A stretch of 64,000 nt of DNA from Hydrogenibacillus schlegelii (GTDB lineage: Bacteria > Bacillota > Bacilli > Thermicanales > DSM-22653), in the NCBI RefSeq assembly GCF_001653195.1, contig NZ_JXBB01000034.1, positions 84,129 to 148,128 on the forward strand, written 5' to 3'. The stretch's first letter is position 1. Each line of letters starts with the position of its first letter. Both the position numbers and the translations under genes were made by a program. The notes below the pieces were generated by a model. It saw nothing but the letters and a program-made list of their open reading frames with translations, was not told where the DNA came from and searched no databases. Of this stretch, positions 9,135 through 17,129 are shown piece by piece.

Positions 9135-9521
9135 CTATCCGCCGGCCCACGTCCGGAAGACGCCGATCAGAAACAGCACGCCATATTCTATCACAAACAC
9201 AAAAAGCGCCGCGAGCCAGACGATCCGAAACGCCCGGGCCCAGCCGACAGACGGCCGGCGACGGACGAACGCCGCCGCCAGCGTGCCGCCGGCCAGGGCG
9301 GCGGCGGCGAGCGTCATCACGAGACCGGCGATGCCGCCGGCGACCTCCTGCCAGAGGGCGGCGTCGGCGAGGAGAAAAAAGACCGTCCCGACGTAGAGCG
9401 CCCAGAGCGTCGCTTCCCGCCGGTCGCCCGTCGCCCGGAGCGCCACGCCCCAGGCCAGGACCATCGGAAGCGGCGGCAGGAGGATGAGGACGCCGAGGAG
9501 CGCCTTGATGACTTGGGCCAT
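9135..9521 (-). CDS. DUF3397 family membrane protein
   Basis: 128-aa integral membrane protein of unknown function with about four hydrophobic segments, among them ALLGVLILLPPLPMVLAWGVAL, ALYVGTVFFLLADAALW, IAGLVMTLAAAALAGGTLAAAF and IVWLAALFVFVIEYGVLFLIGV. ATG 9521 follows GGGGG. Proteins of this family are commonly encoded just upstream of mraZ in Bacillales, which together with topology is the basis for the call. Confidence 0.65.
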   Translation of the reverse strand: MAQVIKALLGVLILLPPLPMVLAWGVALRATGDRREATLWALYVGTVFFLLADAALWQEVAGGIAGLVMTLAAAALAGGTLAAAFVRRRPSVGWARAFRIVWLAALFVFVIEYGVLFLIGVFRTWAGG

Positions 9522-9829
9522 CGAATCCCCCGCTTCACCGGTCCGCCGCCGGACGGCGTCCCCGGAGGCCGGGCGCCGGAACCTTCCCGGCCCGGACCGA
9601 CGCCGTTCGACCGCGGCGGTCTTTCGGACGTGTGTTTCGACGCCGAAGGTCCCGATTCCTTCCGGATCCCGCCCTCCCGCGGTCCCGCGCGCCTTCACCG
9701 CCCGGCGCGCATTCACCCGCGGCCGGCGGTCCGCTCAGGCGTCGGCCCGGCCGCCTTTCGGCAAGGCGGCTTGTGCTGGCCCGCCGCCTCCGGTAAACTG
9801 GCCTTAAAGGACGGACGGAGGTGTGAACG
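9522..9829. other. Gene-free spacer between DUF3397 gene and ylbP
   Basis: This 308-base divergent spacer has no supported coding frame. It holds the likely ylbP promoter near its right end. The genes usually found here in Bacillus (panE/ylbQ, bshC/yllA) are absent. Confidence 0.6.
9771..9799 (+). promoter_or_regulatory. Candidate sigma-A promoter for ylbP
   Basis: TTGTGC (9771-9776) and TAAACT (9794-9799) are separated by 17 bases and lie 31 bases before the ylbP start. Hexamer matches are moderate. Confidence 0.4.
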
Positions 9830-10336
9830 ATGCCGTTTGCCGTCGAGCGGCTCAAGATCAACTACAAAACGCTGGAAGAATTCAAGAAATTTCGCGAGTA
9901 CGGGCTGCAGGAGCTTTCGATGCTCGAAGACCTTCAGGCGAACATCATCGAGGACGACGCCGACTCGCCCTTTTACGGCATCTACGACGGCGACGCCCTC
10001 GTCGCCCGGATGAGCCTCTATCTCATCGACGCCAAATACGACCGCTACTTCGATCCGCCGCAAGATTTTTACGAACTCATGAAGCTGGAAGTCCTGCCGG
10101 CGTACCGGGGCCGCGGCCTCGGCCGGATGCTCGTCGAACACGCCAAAAGCCTCGGCAAGCCGATCAAGACGAACGCCCGCCTCGGCTCGGCGCCGTTTTG
10201 GGAAAAGCTCGGCTTCGTTCCGGTCAAGTACGATCCCGAGCGGGACCGAGGCGAAAACCCGTACGTCTGGCTGCCGGACGGCGTCCGCCTCGCCCCGACG
10301 AAGCCCCGAGGAGAAGGCCGAAAGCCAAACGCTTGA
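9830..10336 (+). CDS. ylbP: YlbP-like GNAT N-acetyltransferase
   Basis: 168-aa GCN5-related acetyltransferase. The acetyl-CoA-binding motif is ELMKLEVLPAYRGRGLGRMLVEHAK (consensus R-G-x-G-x-G/A near residue 94), with a C-terminal APFWEKLGF. The N-terminal part (LEEFKKFREYGLQELSMLEDL) is typical of YlbP. GGAGGTG precedes the ATG at good spacing. Orientation opposite to the dcw cluster, and the position between gerR and mraZ, match Bacillus. The acetyl acceptor is unknown. Confidence 0.75.
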   Translation: MPFAVERLKINYKTLEEFKKFREYGLQELSMLEDLQANIIEDDADSPFYGIYDGDALVARMSLYLIDAKYDRYFDPPQDFYELMKLEVLPAYRGRGLGRMLVEHAKSLGKPIKTNARLGSAPFWEKLGFVPVKYDPERDRGENPYVWLPDGVRLAPTKPRGEGRKPNA

Positions 10337-10364
10337 CTGTTTTTACCTCCCCTCCTTTATTTCG

Positions 10365-10403
10365 CTGCGCCTCCCGGCTTCAGGGCCGGAGGCGCATGTT
10401 TTT
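10365..10403 (+). terminator. Terminator after ylbP
   Basis: GCGCCTCC and GGAGGCGC form the main stem, with GGC/GCC pairing inside, followed after ATG by a TTTTT run. It lies just downstream of the ylbP stop. Confidence 0.65.
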
Positions 10404-10486
10404 GGGGCGGCTTGGCAGACTAAGGGTTGGCAGACGAACCCATCGCATCCCGCAGCACACCGAACACTGGAAAGCCCGGGAGCGCC

Positions 10487-11842
10487 ATGCACGAGACCGC
10501 CCAGATCACCGACGAGCGGCTTTGGGCCGTGCAAAAAGCCTTAGAACGCGCCCAGGACCTCGTCGCCCGGTCGCTCGTCGCCGGCGACAAGCGCCTGGAA
10601 GTCGTCTACCTAAAGACGATCGCCGACGAGGACAAGGTCGTCCGGCAGTTCATCCGGCCGTTTTTCGAGGCGGAAGGCGACGCCTTCGCCGACTACCTCG
10701 CCTCCCTCGTCTATCAGGTGCCCTACACGACGCCGGAGGCGGCGGTCGACCTCGTCTTAAACGGCCACCTCCTCGTCGCCTACCGGGGTCGGGCGTTCCT
10801 TTACGACATCCGGATCGTCAAGGACGACCAGCCGCTTCCCGCCGACATCGAAGCGACCCTCCACGGGCCGCAAAACGCCCTCGGCCACAACCTCCTCCTC
10901 AACGTCCATCTGCTCCGAAACCGCTACCGAAACGCCGCCCTCGCCGTCGAACTCGCCGAACTCGGGGAAAAAAGCCACACGAACATCGCCCTCCTGTACG
11001 ATGCGACGCGGGTCCGCCCGAAGAGCCTGGCCATTCTCCGAGAAAAAGTGCAAAAAGGCGGGATTGAAGTCCTCTTCGCCGCGGGACAGCTCGAACGGGC
11101 CTTCGCCCGCCCGCATCGAACCCTTTTTCCGACCTTCATGGTCACCGACCGGCCGGACCGGATCGTCTACGAGCTCAATCGCGGCAAGGTCGTCGTCCTC
11201 ATCCACGGAACGCCCTTTGCCCTCGTGGCGCCGGGGTACTTTTTCGACTTCTTCAGCGCCATGGACGACCTGTACTACCCCGGTTGGGTGCGGACGTTTT
11301 TCCTCGGCCTCCGCTTCACCGCCCTCGTCGTCACCCTCATCACCCCCGGCCTTTACGTGGCTCTTACGGCGTTCAACCCCGGCGTCTTCCGGGCGCAACT
11401 GACGCTTTCCATCGCCGGGAGCCGGGCGGCGGTGCCGTTTTCCGCCTTTTTCGAGATGCTCTTCATGATGATCGCCCTCGAGCTCCTCCTCGAGGCGAGC
11501 GTCCGGCTGCCGAAGTCCATCAGCGCCACCTCGACGACCGTCGGCGGTCTCATCCTCGGCCAGGCGATGACCGCCGCCGGCCTCGTCTCGGACATCATGC
11601 TCATCGTCGCCGCCGTCGTCGCCATCTCGAGCTTCGTCATCCCGGTGAACGCCATGTTCTACGCCGTCCGCATCGCCCGCTACCCGATCCTCCTCCTCTG
11701 TTCCCTCTACGGCCTCGTCGGCCTCGGCATCGGCCTCGTCGGCCTGATCTTCTTTCTCGCCGGCAAAGAAAGCTTCGGCGAGCCGTACCTGTACCTCCCC
11801 TTTGACCCGAAGCCGACGGAAAAAGGACCGGAGGGCGCTTGA
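10487..11842 (+). CDS. Spore germination receptor A subunit (GerA/SpoVAF family), operon 1
   Basis: A subunit of an inner-spore-membrane germinant receptor, about 451 aa. The N-terminal soluble domain (to about residue 225) has the family pattern KTIADEDKVVRQFIRPF. The C-terminal half has several membrane helices with the conserved LTLSIAGSRAAVPFSAFFEM and LLEASVRLPKSISATSTTVGGLILGQA. ATG 10487 is preferred because GGGAG lies 6 bases upstream; an in-frame TTG at 10427 would add 20 residues. The stop overlaps the gerB start (TGATG). The germinant cannot be read from sequence. Expected to be made in the forespore. Confidence 0.88.
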   Translation: MHETAQITDERLWAVQKALERAQDLVARSLVAGDKRLEVVYLKTIADEDKVVRQFIRPFFEAEGDAFADYLASLVYQVPYTTPEAAVDLVLNGHLLVAYRGRAFLYDIRIVKDDQPLPADIEATLHGPQNALGHNLLLNVHLLRNRYRNAALAVELAELGEKSHTNIALLYDATRVRPKSLAILREKVQKGGIEVLFAAGQLERAFARPHRTLFPTFMVTDRPDRIVYELNRGKVVVLIHGTPFALVAPGYFFDFFSAMDDLYYPGWVRTFFLGLRFTALVVTLITPGLYVALTAFNPGVFRAQLTLSIAGSRAAVPFSAFFEMLFMMIALELLLEASVRLPKSISATSTTVGGLILGQAMTAAGLVSDIMLIVAAVVAISSFVIPVNAMFYAVRIARYPILLLCSLYGLVGLGIGLVGLIFFLAGKESFGEPYLYLPFDPKPTEKGPEGA

Positions 11843-13026
11843 TGCAACCGCGCTTTTTGTATTACCTCTTTCTGGTCAACGTCCTCGCGAACGGCATCGG
11901 CACCGTCCCGCGGCTGCTCCTCGAGCGGCGCCACGCCGGCGTTTTCCTCGATCTCGCCGCCGGATGGCTTTTTTCGTCCGTTTACTTCGTCTTCTTCACC
12001 CGCCTGCTCGCCCGGGCGCCCGCGATCGACATCCCCACGCTCTGGAAAACGGCGCTTCCCGCTCCCCTCGCCCCGCCGCTCCTTGCCCTTTTCGCCCTCG
12101 AGTGGCTCGTCGCCGGGGCGCTCAACCTCTACCTCATCACCGAGATCAGCGCCAAATATCTCAACGTCGACGCCCCCGGCCAGGCGCTCCTCTGGCTCTT
12201 TCTCCTCCTCGCCTTTTTCATCGCCCGCTTCGACACCCCGAACGTCCTCTTCGGGCTCGAACTTTCGTTCATCCTGACGCTGCCGCTTCTGTTCATCACC
12301 TTCGGCGCCGCCCTGAGCGGCCAGCCGCTCCTCTGGGAAGGCGTGGCGAAGCTCCTTCGGGAGACGGGGCGGCCGGACTGGCTGTCTTTGAACGCCGCCT
12401 CGTATCCGTTTGCCGGGTTTTTGAACCTCACCGTCTTTCACCGGGTGCTCGCGCCGGACTACCCCCTGCGGCGGATCGCCTTCATGGCCGCCCTCGGCGG
12501 CGGGCTGTACGCCTTTTTGTTCGTCCTCCCGATCGCCCTGCTCGGGACGGAAGCCGTCGCCCTCTACGCGTACCCGTGGGTCATCGCCGCCAACGCTCTC
12601 CGGATCGAGCACGCGCCGATCGAGCGGGCCTTCTACCCGGTCCTGATCGGCTACCTGAACGTCGCCATCTTAAACGCCATCCTCCATTGGCACGTCGCCC
12701 TCCGCTTCCTCGCTCCCCTGACCGCCGCCCCGGCCAAGGCGGCGACGGACGTCCGCGCCCGCCTCACCGGTTGGCTTTCCGCCCGCTGGCCGGAGGCGGC
12801 CCTGGCCGCCTTTGCCGGCCTCGTCATCCCCGCCGCCTACCGGGAATGGCCGATGGACCGCCTCTACGCCGTAAGCCGCCTCTGGTTCGCCCAGCTCGTC
12901 CCGGCGGAGCTCCTCGCCTTCGCCCTGATCGCCTGGGCCATCAAACGAAAGGGCGGCGGGACCGGCTCGGGCGGCCGCCGGCGCCGCCCGGCAGGCCGGC
13001 GCCGCCGCCCGGACCCGGCCCGCTGA
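11842..13026 (+). CDS. Spore germination receptor B subunit (GerB, APC-like), operon 1
   Basis: About 394-aa polytopic membrane protein, the permease-like subunit thought to bind the germinant in GerA-type receptors. Ten or so hydrophobic segments are visible, including FLYYLFLVNVLANGIGTVPR near the N-terminus. The C-terminus is unusually basic (GGRRRRPAGRRRRPDPAR). It is diverged: the N-terminal signature seen in many GerB proteins is weak. Assignment rests on topology and on lying between A and C subunit genes with an overlapping start. Confidence 0.8.
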   Translation: MQPRFLYYLFLVNVLANGIGTVPRLLLERRHAGVFLDLAAGWLFSSVYFVFFTRLLARAPAIDIPTLWKTALPAPLAPPLLALFALEWLVAGALNLYLITEISAKYLNVDAPGQALLWLFLLLAFFIARFDTPNVLFGLELSFILTLPLLFITFGAALSGQPLLWEGVAKLLRETGRPDWLSLNAASYPFAGFLNLTVFHRVLAPDYPLRRIAFMAALGGGLYAFLFVLPIALLGTEAVALYAYPWVIAANALRIEHAPIERAFYPVLIGYLNVAILNAILHWHVALRFLAPLTAAPAKAATDVRARLTGWLSARWPEAALAAFAGLVIPAAYREWPMDRLYAVSRLWFAQLVPAELLAFALIAWAIKRKGGGTGSGGRRRRPAGRRRRPDPAR

Positions 13027-13067
13027 AGCCTCCGCCGAGGGCGGCCGCAGGCAAAGGAAGGTGCCGA

Positions 13068-14198
13068 ATGCGTCCTCTCCTCCTGCCTCTCGTGCCGGGG
13101 CGTCGGTCGGCGCCCCTTGCGCGGATGCTCCTCGTCCTGGCCGCCCTGGCCGGCGCCTTGCAGGCCGGCGGCTGCGCCTACAAGGACATCGACAAGCGGA
13201 GCTTCGTCGTCGCCATGGGCGTCGACCGAAGCGACGATCCGGCCCGCCCCCTTCGGGTGACGCTTAAGATCGCCATCCCGACGGCCGACATCAAATCCGG
13301 CGAAAACCGCTTCCTCCTCCTCTCCGCCGACGGCCGCCTCATCGCCGAAGCCGTTCACCGGCTGCAGGGAATGAACGAAAACGCGTTCGACTTCAGCCAC
13401 ACGAAGCTCATCTTCATCGGTCGGGATCTGGCGGAAGCCCGCCCCCTCCGGGAGACGCTCGACTGGTTTATCCGCATGGAGACGATCCAGGGGATCGCCC
13501 TCGTCGCCCTCGCCGAACCGAGCGCCGAGGCGGCGCTCCGGGTGAGCCCGCCGATGGAACGGCTCCCGTCGAACAGCCTGTTTACCGCCCTCGACGGATC
13601 CGGCACCCTAAGCCCTTACATCACCCACGCCTACCTGTTCGACGTCGTTCGGCGGCTCTACGAGCCCGGCCTCGACCCGATCCTCCCCCTCGTCGAGGCC
13701 GCCGGCAAAAAGGCGTTTCGCATCGAACGAAGCGGCCTGTTCGACAAATCCCGTCTCCGGCTCGTCCTCTCGCCGGAGGAGACGGAGTGGCTGAACTTTC
13801 TCCGGGGGGAGACGGCCAACGTCGACTTCGTCTTCGGCCGCGACCGGCTCTACTTCCAGGCGGACCCGAACCGGGCCCGGACCCGCCTCGCGGTGGAAAG
13901 CCGGGGCCGCACCCTCCGCCTTGTCGTGGACGTGGAGCTTTACGGTTCGATCGACGAGCGGCAAAAAGAAACGGCCGCCCTCCCGGCGATCACCCGCGCG
14001 ATCGAGGCGGACGTCAAAACGCGGACGGAAAGTCTGCTCCGCCGACTTCAGGAAGCCGGCGTCGATCCCCTCGGCCTCGGCCTTCGGGCGGCCGCCCGGG
14101 GGCTGGCCGCGGGGGACCCGGAAGCGGTGATCCGATCGCTCGACTTCACCGTCCGAACGCACATCGTCGTCTACGAGACGGGAAACGTCCTCCGCTGA
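13068..14198 (+). CDS. Spore germination receptor C subunit lipoprotein (GerC), operon 1
   Basis: About 376-aa lipoprotein. The signal peptide ends in a lipobox (LQAGGC) with the modified cysteine near residue 31. The family pattern follows: DKRSFVVAMGVDRS, then a C-terminal domain with VDVELYGSIDERQK and RLQEAGVDPLGLG. ATG 13068 is preceded by AAAGGAAGG. Third gene of the operon, anchoring to the outer face of the spore inner membrane. No fourth small gene follows this operon, unlike operon 2. Confidence 0.88.
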   Translation: MRPLLLPLVPGRRSAPLARMLLVLAALAGALQAGGCAYKDIDKRSFVVAMGVDRSDDPARPLRVTLKIAIPTADIKSGENRFLLLSADGRLIAEAVHRLQGMNENAFDFSHTKLIFIGRDLAEARPLRETLDWFIRMETIQGIALVALAEPSAEAALRVSPPMERLPSNSLFTALDGSGTLSPYITHAYLFDVVRRLYEPGLDPILPLVEAAGKKAFRIERSGLFDKSRLRLVLSPEETEWLNFLRGETANVDFVFGRDRLYFQADPNRARTRLAVESRGRTLRLVVDVELYGSIDERQKETAALPAITRAIEADVKTRTESLLRRLQEAGVDPLGLGLRAAARGLAAGDPEAVIRSLDFTVRTHIVVYETGNVLR

Positions 14199-14335
14199 CC
14201 GCCCCGCCCGGGGAGGCCGAAACCTGCCCGGCCACCGGGGCGCCGGGCGCAAAACCGAACGCCAAACCGCGGCCCGAATCCGGCGGGCATGAAGCGCCGG
14301 CCGGGCCGCGGCCGGATGCCGGCCGGGTACAGACT

Positions 14336-15010
14336 TCACCTTTCCGGCGCCCGGTCCTCCGCCTCGCCGGCCTCTTCCGGCCGGGCCTTCGACCCTCCGG
14401 CGGCCGGCGCTTCACCCGAAGCGCCCCGGACGCCCCCCGCCGCGTCTTCCGCCGCCTCCGGCGCCAGGGCGGCCGCCTCCCACTGGGTCTGTATGCGGTA
14501 TACCTCTTCCTTGAGGCGCCGAACGCTTCGCTCGAGGTCGTGCACCATGGCGAGGAGAACGCTCAGCTTCGGCTGAAATTCGGTCCGCCGGGCGAGGGCG
14601 GCCCGGGCGGCGCTCCGGCCCTTGCGCCGCTCCCGCCGCTCTTTTTTGGCGGCCTCCAGCTCCTCCCGGTAGAAGGTCCGAAGCGCCTTGTTCCAGCGAA
14701 ATCCGCACGCCGACGCCGTCCGGCCGAGGCGGCCGGCGGCTTCGACAAAAGCCTCGAGCTGCGTTCGGCCGCTTCGCACGTAGTCGAGGACGAGAGAAGC
14801 CAGCAGCCGGTCTTCTTCATCCTTCCAGCTGTCATATCGCCGGAACCGCCCTTCGGCGGTCAGTGCGGCCGACGATCGCGCTTCGCTTTCCGCCGCATCC
14901 GGCCTTTCCTTCGCTCCGGACCGCTCCGCCGCCGAAGCGGCGCGCGCCGCGTCCGCCCCCTCCTCGGGAACGGACGCCCCGTCGACGAGCGGCCACCGTT
15001 CGTTCGACAT
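14336..15010 (-). CDS. gerR: GerR/RsfA-family sporulation transcription regulator
   Basis: 224-aa protein with a Myb/SANT-like DNA-binding region at about residues 58-115 (RRYDSWKDEEDRLLASLVLDYVRSG then ACGFRWNKALR). A coiled-coil stretch follows (LLAMVHDLERSVRRLKEEVYRIQ) and low-complexity Ala/Glu-rich tails at both ends. These are features of the RsfA/YlbO family. Synteny with ylbP favours GerR (YlbO), the mother-cell regulator in B. subtilis, over RsfA (YwfN). GGGGAGG precedes the ATG at 15010. Confidence 0.8.
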   Translation of the reverse strand: MSNERWPLVDGASVPEEGADAARAASAAERSGAKERPDAAESEARSSAALTAEGRFRRYDSWKDEEDRLLASLVLDYVRSGRTQLEAFVEAAGRLGRTASACGFRWNKALRTFYREELEAAKKERRERRKGRSAARAALARRTEFQPKLSVLLAMVHDLERSVRRLKEEVYRIQTQWEAAALAPEAAEDAAGGVRGASGEAPAAGGSKARPEEAGEAEDRAPER

Positions 15011-15137
15011 GGTTCCTCCCCTTTCTCTTTGTTTTACAAAAAAGAAACTCAGGGTGATTTACGTATATTCTAACACCAAAATCCACAAACATAAAGATGC
15101 AAATTAATAAATGCTTTCATGCGACGGACGGATCGGT

Positions 15138-15143
15138 TATACT
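15138..15143 (+). promoter_or_regulatory. Probable -10 box of the 15177 regulator gene
   Basis: TATACT lies about 34 bases before the start codon in an AT-rich divergent spacer. A weak TTTCAT 17 bases upstream may be the -35. The same spacer (15011-15176) must also hold the gerR promoter on the other strand. Confidence 0.5.
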
Positions 15144-15176
15144 TTGTTTGAAAACGGCACAAAAGGAGCCTGAACG

Positions 15177-15875
15177 ATGGACGACCGCCTCATCCGCCTG
15201 AGCGCCGCCCTCGCCGTGCCGACGCGTTTTGCCATTTACCGGCACGTGCTCAACACCCCCGAAGGCGTCTCGGTTCAGGACGTCGCCGACAAGTTCGGCA
15301 TCCACCCGAACGTCGCCCGGCTTCACCTCAGCCGGCTCGAAGAGGTCGGGCTAATCGTCGGCGAGATCGAACATACCGGCCGAGGCGGCCGGCCGGGCCG
15401 CCTTTATCGGGCGGTCGACAAAAGCGTCTCGATATCGCTCCCCCACCGGGATTACGAGACGCTGGCCGACATCGCCCTCACCGCCCTCGAACGGTTCAAA
15501 CACAACGGCGAGCAGATGATCACCGCCGTGGCCGAAGAAAAAGGCTACGACCTCGCCCGGCGTTACCTTGAAGAACACGACTTGAAGCCGGAGACCCTCA
15601 CGCCGGAAGAGATCGTCGAACACGTCCGGCGCCTCTCCGGCGATCCCGGCCTTTCGCCGGACGTCGAGCCGATCGATGAGGACGCCTTCCGCCTGGCCGT
15701 CCACAGCTGCGCCTTCAAGGAACAGGCGTTCCAGCATCCGACGGTCTGCACCCTGCACCACGCCTATTTAAAAGGCATCTTCCGGGCCTTTCTCGGAAGG
15801 AGCGATCTCATCGAAGAGCAGTCGATGATCGACGGAGCGCCGGTCTGCCGCTACATCGCCGTCCGCCTCCCCTAG
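15177..15875 (+). CDS. Winged-helix transcription regulator with C-terminal cysteines (ArsR/SufR-like)
   Basis: 232-aa regulator. A winged helix-turn-helix occupies residues 1-80 (VSVQDVADKFGIHPNVARLHLSRLEEVGLI and GRPGRLYRA). The C-terminal sensor domain ends with cysteines and histidines in HSCAFKEQAF, TVCTLHHAYLKGI and APVCRYIAV. HTH proteins with such C-terminal cysteines include iron-sulfur regulators of the SufR type, so binding of a metal or Fe-S cluster is a reasonable but unproven idea. AAAGGAGCC precedes the ATG. It stands alone, divergent from gerR, so the target is not evident. Confidence 0.65.
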   Translation: MDDRLIRLSAALAVPTRFAIYRHVLNTPEGVSVQDVADKFGIHPNVARLHLSRLEEVGLIVGEIEHTGRGGRPGRLYRAVDKSVSISLPHRDYETLADIALTALERFKHNGEQMITAVAEEKGYDLARRYLEEHDLKPETLTPEEIVEHVRRLSGDPGLSPDVEPIDEDAFRLAVHSCAFKEQAFQHPTVCTLHHAYLKGIFRAFLGRSDLIEEQSMIDGAPVCRYIAVRLP

Positions 15876-16009
15876 TCTTCGCGCCGCGTCGAAGGAGACA
15901 TTCGAAGCGGTCTCGATCGGTGGGGCGCGACAAGCGGGGTCGCGATCGGCGGTGCCGCCGTCGGCGGTGCCACCACGAAGCGAGGCTCGAATCGACAGGC
16001 AGAATCCGG

Positions 16010-16015
16010 TATAAT
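16010..16015 (+). promoter_or_regulatory. Consensus -10 box before the DUF2626 gene
   Basis: A perfect TATAAT lies 22 bases before the start codon at 16038. No good -35 is visible at 16-18 bases upstream, so the promoter may need an activator or may use other contacts. Confidence 0.45.
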
Positions 16016-16037
16016 AAGCCCTGGGGGTGATGCCGGG

Positions 16038-16289
16038 ATGGCGCGGATGTTCCGCGTGCTTGCCTATTTTTCCCTCATCATCGCGCTGATCGGTTTCTGG
16101 ATGGACCTCCTGCCGATGGCCCTCATTTTCTTCGCCCAGACGGCCGTCTTCGCCGCCCTGAGCTACCTCGGTTTAAGCGAGCGGACCTACCTCCTTCTCT
16201 TCAACGGGTACATGGTCGTGGCGTTCGTGGCGTTTTTGTACGTCATCTTCTTTGCTTTGCCGCTCACCGGCCCGGGCCTCGGGAGCTGA
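16038..16289 (+). CDS. DUF2626 family membrane protein
   Basis: 83-aa protein that is almost entirely hydrophobic, with three membrane segments (VLAYFSLIIALIGFWMDLL, ALIFFAQTAVFAALSYLG and LLFNGYMVVAFVAFLYVIFF). The MFRVLAYFSLIIALIGFWMD start is characteristic of DUF2626 proteins of Bacillales. Function is unknown. GGGGGTGA lies about 7 bases before the ATG. A strong hairpin follows at 16469-16505. Confidence 0.75.
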   Translation: MARMFRVLAYFSLIIALIGFWMDLLPMALIFFAQTAVFAALSYLGLSERTYLLLFNGYMVVAFVAFLYVIFFALPLTGPGLGS

Positions 16290-16468
16290 CCGCCGCTTCG
16301 GGGACCGGAAACCGGTCGCCGGAGCGAGCGGCGTGCGCCCGGCACCGGATCGGGTCTCGAACGCCGAGGACGGCTTCGTCCGACGGGAGTTTAGGCCTGA
16401 AGCCGGAGATCCGAACGCCTGCGGAGGGCGCACCGGCGGGGCGCCGGCCCGGCGGCGAAGAAACGCAC

Positions 16469-16505
16469 ACGATGAAAGGGAGCGCCTCGCGCTCCCTTTC
16501 ATCGT
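16469..16505. terminator. Perfect 17-bp hairpin between convergent genes
   Basis: Arms 16469-16485 and 16489-16505 are perfectly complementary around a CTC loop. The outer ends read ACGATGAAAGGG and CCCTTTCATCGT. It lies between the convergent DUF2626 and CBS genes and is probably a bidirectional terminator, although no long T run follows on either strand. Confidence 0.6.
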
Positions 16506-16596
16506 CTAGACCCGCGCCGTCCTCCCGCTCGAGATCGCGCGACGGGGATGGTGATGGTCCCAAAGCCGGGGGGCGCCGGCGCGCCCCGGCCGGACG

Positions 16597-17037
16597 TCAG
16601 TGGACCTCCTGCCGGTGTTCGGCGTAGTCTTCCGACACTTCCCGGATGACGGTGTCGGTGTATTTCAGCGTCTCGGCGTGGTCGGCGAGGTCCTTGACCG
16701 CGACCATGCCGACGACCCGGCCGCCGTCGACGACGGGGAGCCGACGGATCTGCTTTTCGCTCATTTGCTTCGCGACGAAACGCACGTCGTCCGTCGGCGA
16801 CACCGTCACCGGGTTCGGCGTCATCACTTCCTTGACCGCCGTCGTGTCGGGCTTCCCTTCGGCGACGACCCGCCGAACGATGTCCCGGTCGGTGAGAATC
16901 CCCGCGAGCCGGTCGTGGGCGTCCAGGACCGGCAGGGCGCCGATCTCGTGATCCCGCATCCGCTGCGCGGCGGTTCGAACGGTGTCATCGTGTTTGACGC
17001 TGATGACCCGCTTGGCCATGATCTCCTGAACCTGCAT
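16597..17037 (-). CDS. Tandem CBS-domain protein
   Basis: 146-aa protein consisting of two CBS domains (about residues 7-60 and 70-125), with the repeated pattern LPVLDAHDRLAGILTDRDIV and LPVVDGGRVVGMVAVKDLA. CBS pairs usually bind adenosine nucleotides and act as energy or stress sensors. No effector domain is attached. GAGGAGG precedes the ATG. It resembles stand-alone Bacillus CBS proteins such as YkuL/YhcV, but I cannot tell which. Confidence 0.85.
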   Translation of the reverse strand: MQVQEIMAKRVISVKHDDTVRTAAQRMRDHEIGALPVLDAHDRLAGILTDRDIVRRVVAEGKPDTTAVKEVMTPNPVTVSPTDDVRFVAKQMSEKQIRRLPVVDGGRVVGMVAVKDLADHAETLKYTDTVIREVSEDYAEHRQEVH

Positions 17038-17129
17038 CGTCTTCCACCTCCTCGCGATTAATGTCCGCTGCGGCGTCGACTTTTATCCCGCCGAAAGGCG
17101 TCCGATCGCCGCCGGCGAAGGAGCGCCGG

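Noticed and set aside
11802..13067. Long N-terminal extension of gerC in operon 1
   Set aside because: It overlaps gerB in another frame and reads as Arg/Pro-rich noise; the lipoprotein signal starts at 13068 with a ribosome binding site.
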